From: a virus
Direction: 5' to 3' (one strand)
Length of the DNA: 64,000 bases
IMG/VR virus record: IMGVR_UViG_3300042898_002521
Span: 23,549-87,548 of that record
Notes under the pieces: model-generated
What the model saw: only the letters and a program-made list of their open reading frames with translations
Told to the model about the DNA's origin: nothing
Databases searched by the model: none
Translations under genes and position numbers: made by a program
Shown: one piece after another, positions 61,939 to 64,000 of the stretch
How the letters are laid out: each line of letters opens with the position of its first letter
How positions within the stretch are numbered: position 1 is the first letter of the stretch

Positions 61939-62653
61939 GCCGCTGTACAGATTGTTGCTGTTCAAAATTGTCTTTAGGTCCAACATTTTCTTCAAAACTA
62001 TTATTTGTAGGATTGCGTCTAGTCCAACCCACACTAGTAATTTGACCGTTATCACCAATGGTGCTGTTTTCTGAAGTAAGGGTAGGAATGTTTGCAAGAG
62101 GGTATTCTTTACCTTCTTCGTCTTCTGGGTCTTTGTAAACACCTAAAAAGGTTTGGCGCATTTGTTGTCCTTGTGCATGTGATTTTTCTTCTGGCTTACG
62201 GACAGGGAGAGTGTATCCGCCAGTTTGAGTCTCAACTCCAGCTGCAGTACGTCCTTTGTAAGCAATTTCTCCCAAACGGTTGCCGTTTTCATCTTCGTAC
62301 ACAGAAGCTTCACGAGCAGCTTTAATTGTATTAGTAATATGCTCTGGTGCCTGGGCAGAGTGCCAATCAAGAATATCTGCGTTTTGGGTGGCTTCTCCGC
62401 GCTTTAAGTCTGAGCCGTATTCCATTTCTTCACGCTTAAGTTTTGAACGATGAGAAGCTAAAATAGCCTCATTTTCATACATTGCTTTTTGTAGTTTATC
62501 TTTTTGCTTAAACTGTCGTCCTTGAGAGATGCCTCTACGAAGGTTGCGTGTACCGCGTACCGCCATGCCACCAAGGAAGTTGTGGCTACCCATCATATTT
62601 CCTTGAGTATTACCAGCAATACCAAGCGCTGCATTTGTTTCTATATCAGGCAT
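61928..62653 (-). CDS. Hypothetical protein, 241 aa
   Basis: Starts ATNAALGIAG-like and is Gly/Asn-rich; a basic coiled stretch (RQFKQKDKLQKAMYENEAILASHRSKLKREEMEYG) and many Asn/Gln later. No membrane segment or catalytic motif. Between HNH-like and small basic proteins; possibly virion-associated. Confidence 0.65.
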   Translation of the reverse strand: MPDIETNAALGIAGNTQGNMMGSHNFLGGMAVRGTRNLRRGISQGRQFKQKDKLQKAMYENEAILASHRSKLKREEMEYGSDLKRGEATQNADILDWHSAQAPEHITNTIKAAREASVYEDENGNRLGEIAYKGRTAAGVETQTGGYTLPVRKPEEKSHAQGQQMRQTFLGVYKDPEDEEGKEYPLANIPTLTSENSTIGDNGQITSVGWTRRNPTNNSFEENVGPKDNFEQQQSVQRHGN

Positions 62654-62949
62654 TATTTTTTAGTATCCTTTTTCCCTGCACGACGCTTATTTTCTTTAGC
62701 GACATTTTTTGAATGGCTCATTGCTTGAAGATTTTTTTGACCATCGTGACCTTTACGACCACCATTGTCTTTATGGTCAACATCAGTATCTTTAGATAAT
62801 TTACCGTGCTTGTCCTCATAGTCAACGCGGGCTTTATTGCTAGAAGTTGTTTCCCATTTACCGTTTACTTTCTTTTTATAAACGTAAATAGGCCTTCCAC
62901 CATTTTGCGATGAACCTTTATACGGACCAAACTTTTTAACTTCAGACAT
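62653..62949 (-). CDS. HNH-like nuclease or zinc protein, 98 aa
   Basis: DTDVDHKDNGGRKGHDGQKNLQAMSHSKNVAKENKRR has the H-x-D...N-L-x...H-x-x-K order of HNH endonucleases (D-H, N, H). The N-terminal GPYKGSSQNGGRPIYVYKKKVNGKW is a beta lead. It may be a homing or packaging-linked nuclease; with only one His-metal core and a small size, activity is uncertain. Confidence 0.65.
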   Translation of the reverse strand: MSEVKKFGPYKGSSQNGGRPIYVYKKKVNGKWETTSSNKARVDYEDKHGKLSKDTDVDHKDNGGRKGHDGQKNLQAMSHSKNVAKENKRRAGKKDTKK

Positions 62950-62951
62950 AG

Positions 62952-63734
62952 TTAAATACTACCAATTTTTGTATTAGTACTTGGGGTAGTACTGAAAAAA
63001 CTTTTAGGAGGTTGTATTCGAGAAACTCTACCTACTCCAGAAGAAACTCTTCTAGTCTGCCGCATTGCAGGCTGATTTAATGCACTAAGGTTTACTTGTT
63101 GGCCTAAAAACCCTGAAACTCCAGACTGACCAGTAGAAAATGATGAAGACCTTGAACCATTTGAAGTAGCGGTTGATCTATCAAATTCAGTGATATCTCC
63201 CCAGCTTCCTTCTTTTCCACCCCATTGACCTTTAGGAAAAACTGCGTTAGGAAAAGCGACGTTTGCAGGTACTACTTTTCCATCTTTACGGAATTCATAG
63301 CTAATATGAGAACCACTAGGAGAGTTACCTGATGCACCCATTGTTCCAAAAGCTGTACTTGAGTCAACTGTGTCTCCAGGTTTAACTGAATAATCATTTA
63401 AATGGTTATAAGCTACTTGAGCATCGCCGTAATCAATAACTACTTGGTTACCAGCACCTTTATTGCTTGATTGTACAGAGGAGACTTTGCCATTACCATA
63501 AATGCTAGTAATAGGTGAGCCAGCTTTACCCCAGCTATCGTAACTGAGGTCAACACCGTACTTATGATTAGTGCGAGCTCCAGGTTGATCTTCACGACCA
63601 AACCCAGATTTAATACCAGAACCAGCAACATTAATTATTGCGGGGGTTTGACCAGCAACATTAACTACATTTGAAGTTTTAGCTGGTTTTGGCTCTTCTT
63701 TAGGTTTTTTTGATTTATCTACCGATGCTTTCAT
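62952..63734 (-). CDS. M23-like (LytM fold) protein with altered zinc motifs, 260 aa
   Basis: Residues 45-170 follow the M23 fold (GVDLSYDSWGKAGSPITSIYGNGKVSSV..., VVIDYGDAQVAYNHLNDYSVKPGDTVDSSTAFGTMGASGNSPSGSHISYEF). But the first motif is H57-x4-D62 instead of HxxxD and the last is HIS (143-145) instead of HxH, so a ligand is replaced. It may bind wall without cutting. Long Ser-rich flanks. Possibly a tail protein; it lies among virion-type genes. Confidence 0.72.
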   Translation of the reverse strand: MKASVDKSKKPKEEPKPAKTSNVVNVAGQTPAIINVAGSGIKSGFGREDQPGARTNHKYGVDLSYDSWGKAGSPITSIYGNGKVSSVQSSNKGAGNQVVIDYGDAQVAYNHLNDYSVKPGDTVDSSTAFGTMGASGNSPSGSHISYEFRKDGKVVPANVAFPNAVFPKGQWGGKEGSWGDITEFDRSTATSNGSRSSSFSTGQSGVSGFLGQQVNLSALNQPAMRQTRRVSSGVGRVSRIQPPKSFFSTTPSTNTKIGSI

Positions 63735-64000
63735 TAAAACTTTGTATTTCTAGTAGGAGGTGTAATACCAACAGAATTAGTAGACCCAACAGAGCTAGAA
63801 GAAAATGGTTTTGAAGAAAACGACTTAGATGGGGATGGAAAAGTTTTAAACGGTGAGGACATTTTTTTCATTCCACGATTAATGCCTGGAGCAACTAAAC
63901 TAGCTAAGTTAACAAACTGCCCACCTGAAAAACCAGTACTAGCATTGCTAGCAGTGCCGCCTACCGAGTTAGCGCTGGTAGAAGGAGTCGTAGAAGGAGT
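63734..64000 (-). CDS. Ser/Gly-rich protein, C-terminal part (5' part outside window)
   Basis: An open frame with stop at 63734-63736 that continues through base 64000. 88 residues are seen: Thr/Ser/Pro-rich start, FSGGQFVNLASLVAPGINRGMKKM and a Ser/Pro-rich end. Its stop overlaps the ATG of the M23-like gene. Identity unknown. Confidence 0.6.
   Translation of the reverse strand, partial: TPSTTPSTSANSVGGTASNASTGFSGGQFVNLASLVAPGINRGMKKMSSPFKTFPSPSKSFSSKPFSSSSVGSTNSVGITPPTRNTKF

Noticed and set aside
62952-63734. Calling the M23-like protein an active endolysin
   Set aside because: Both zinc motifs differ from the active form (H-x4-D and HIS), so activity cannot be assumed.

Overview
The window is a 64 kb internal piece of a tailed double-stranded DNA phage genome with a contractile tail (sheath, gp19-type tube, gpW/gp25, gp27/gpD, gp5-like spike, LysM hub protein, baseplate J, tail protein I). 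The host is probably an actinobacterium. Two WhiB-family proteins, a secreted NlpC/P60 protein and many small zinc-binding proteins of actinophage type point that way. Base composition looks low to middle GC by eye. No integrase, repressor or attachment site was seen, so a lytic life style is inferred. Both window ends cut through genes.

All genes but one lie on the minus strand and read from high to low coordinates. From right to left: 64000-60900 holds small basic or unknown proteins, an M23-like protein and an HNH-like protein; 60762-58843 is a large beta-repeat/PASTA protein with its own candidate promoter; 58804-58490 is the only plus-strand gene (WhiB); 58324-57740 has small membrane proteins (holin candidates); 57690-56386 has small accessory proteins; 56251-49990 is the packaging and head module (terminase, portal, scaffold, N4-gp56-type capsid protein); 49918-41295 has connectors, a collagen-like fibre, a glycosyltransferase and microproteins; 41264-24489 is the contractile tail, baseplate and large adhesins.

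The region 24433-17175 is a replication operon behind a recognisable promoter (winged-helix protein, DnaC-like loader, SWIM protein, DnaB-like helicase, primase, SNF2 helicase) with an M23 peptidase inside it. The region 17119-14535 carries a NlpC/P60 protein, tRNA-Asn, a tmRNA-like RNA and a large secreted CWDG-repeat protein. The region 13900-5314 is DNA metabolism (ribbon-helix-helix protein, MerR-like protein, candidate SSB, family A polymerase, RecA/UvsX, PD-(D/E)XK nuclease, WhiB, Cas4-like nuclease, candidate UvsY, RuvC-like resolvase) and makes a self-contained replication-recombination system. A SpoVS-like protein, a calcineurin-like phosphoesterase and a set of related small proteins sharing a PPDRG...RRPN motif fill the left end.

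The points most worth a second look are: (1) a 79-nt RNA at 16558-16636 with tmRNA-like 5' end, G3-U70 pair and T arm but no mRNA-like domain; (2) a 14-bp hairpin upstream of the terminase gene whose 16-nt loop copies the 3' tail of 16S rRNA; (3) a 15-bp hairpin directly upstream of the DNA polymerase ribosome binding site whose loop is complementary to that site; (4) strong terminator-like hairpins between late genes with no room for promoters behind them.
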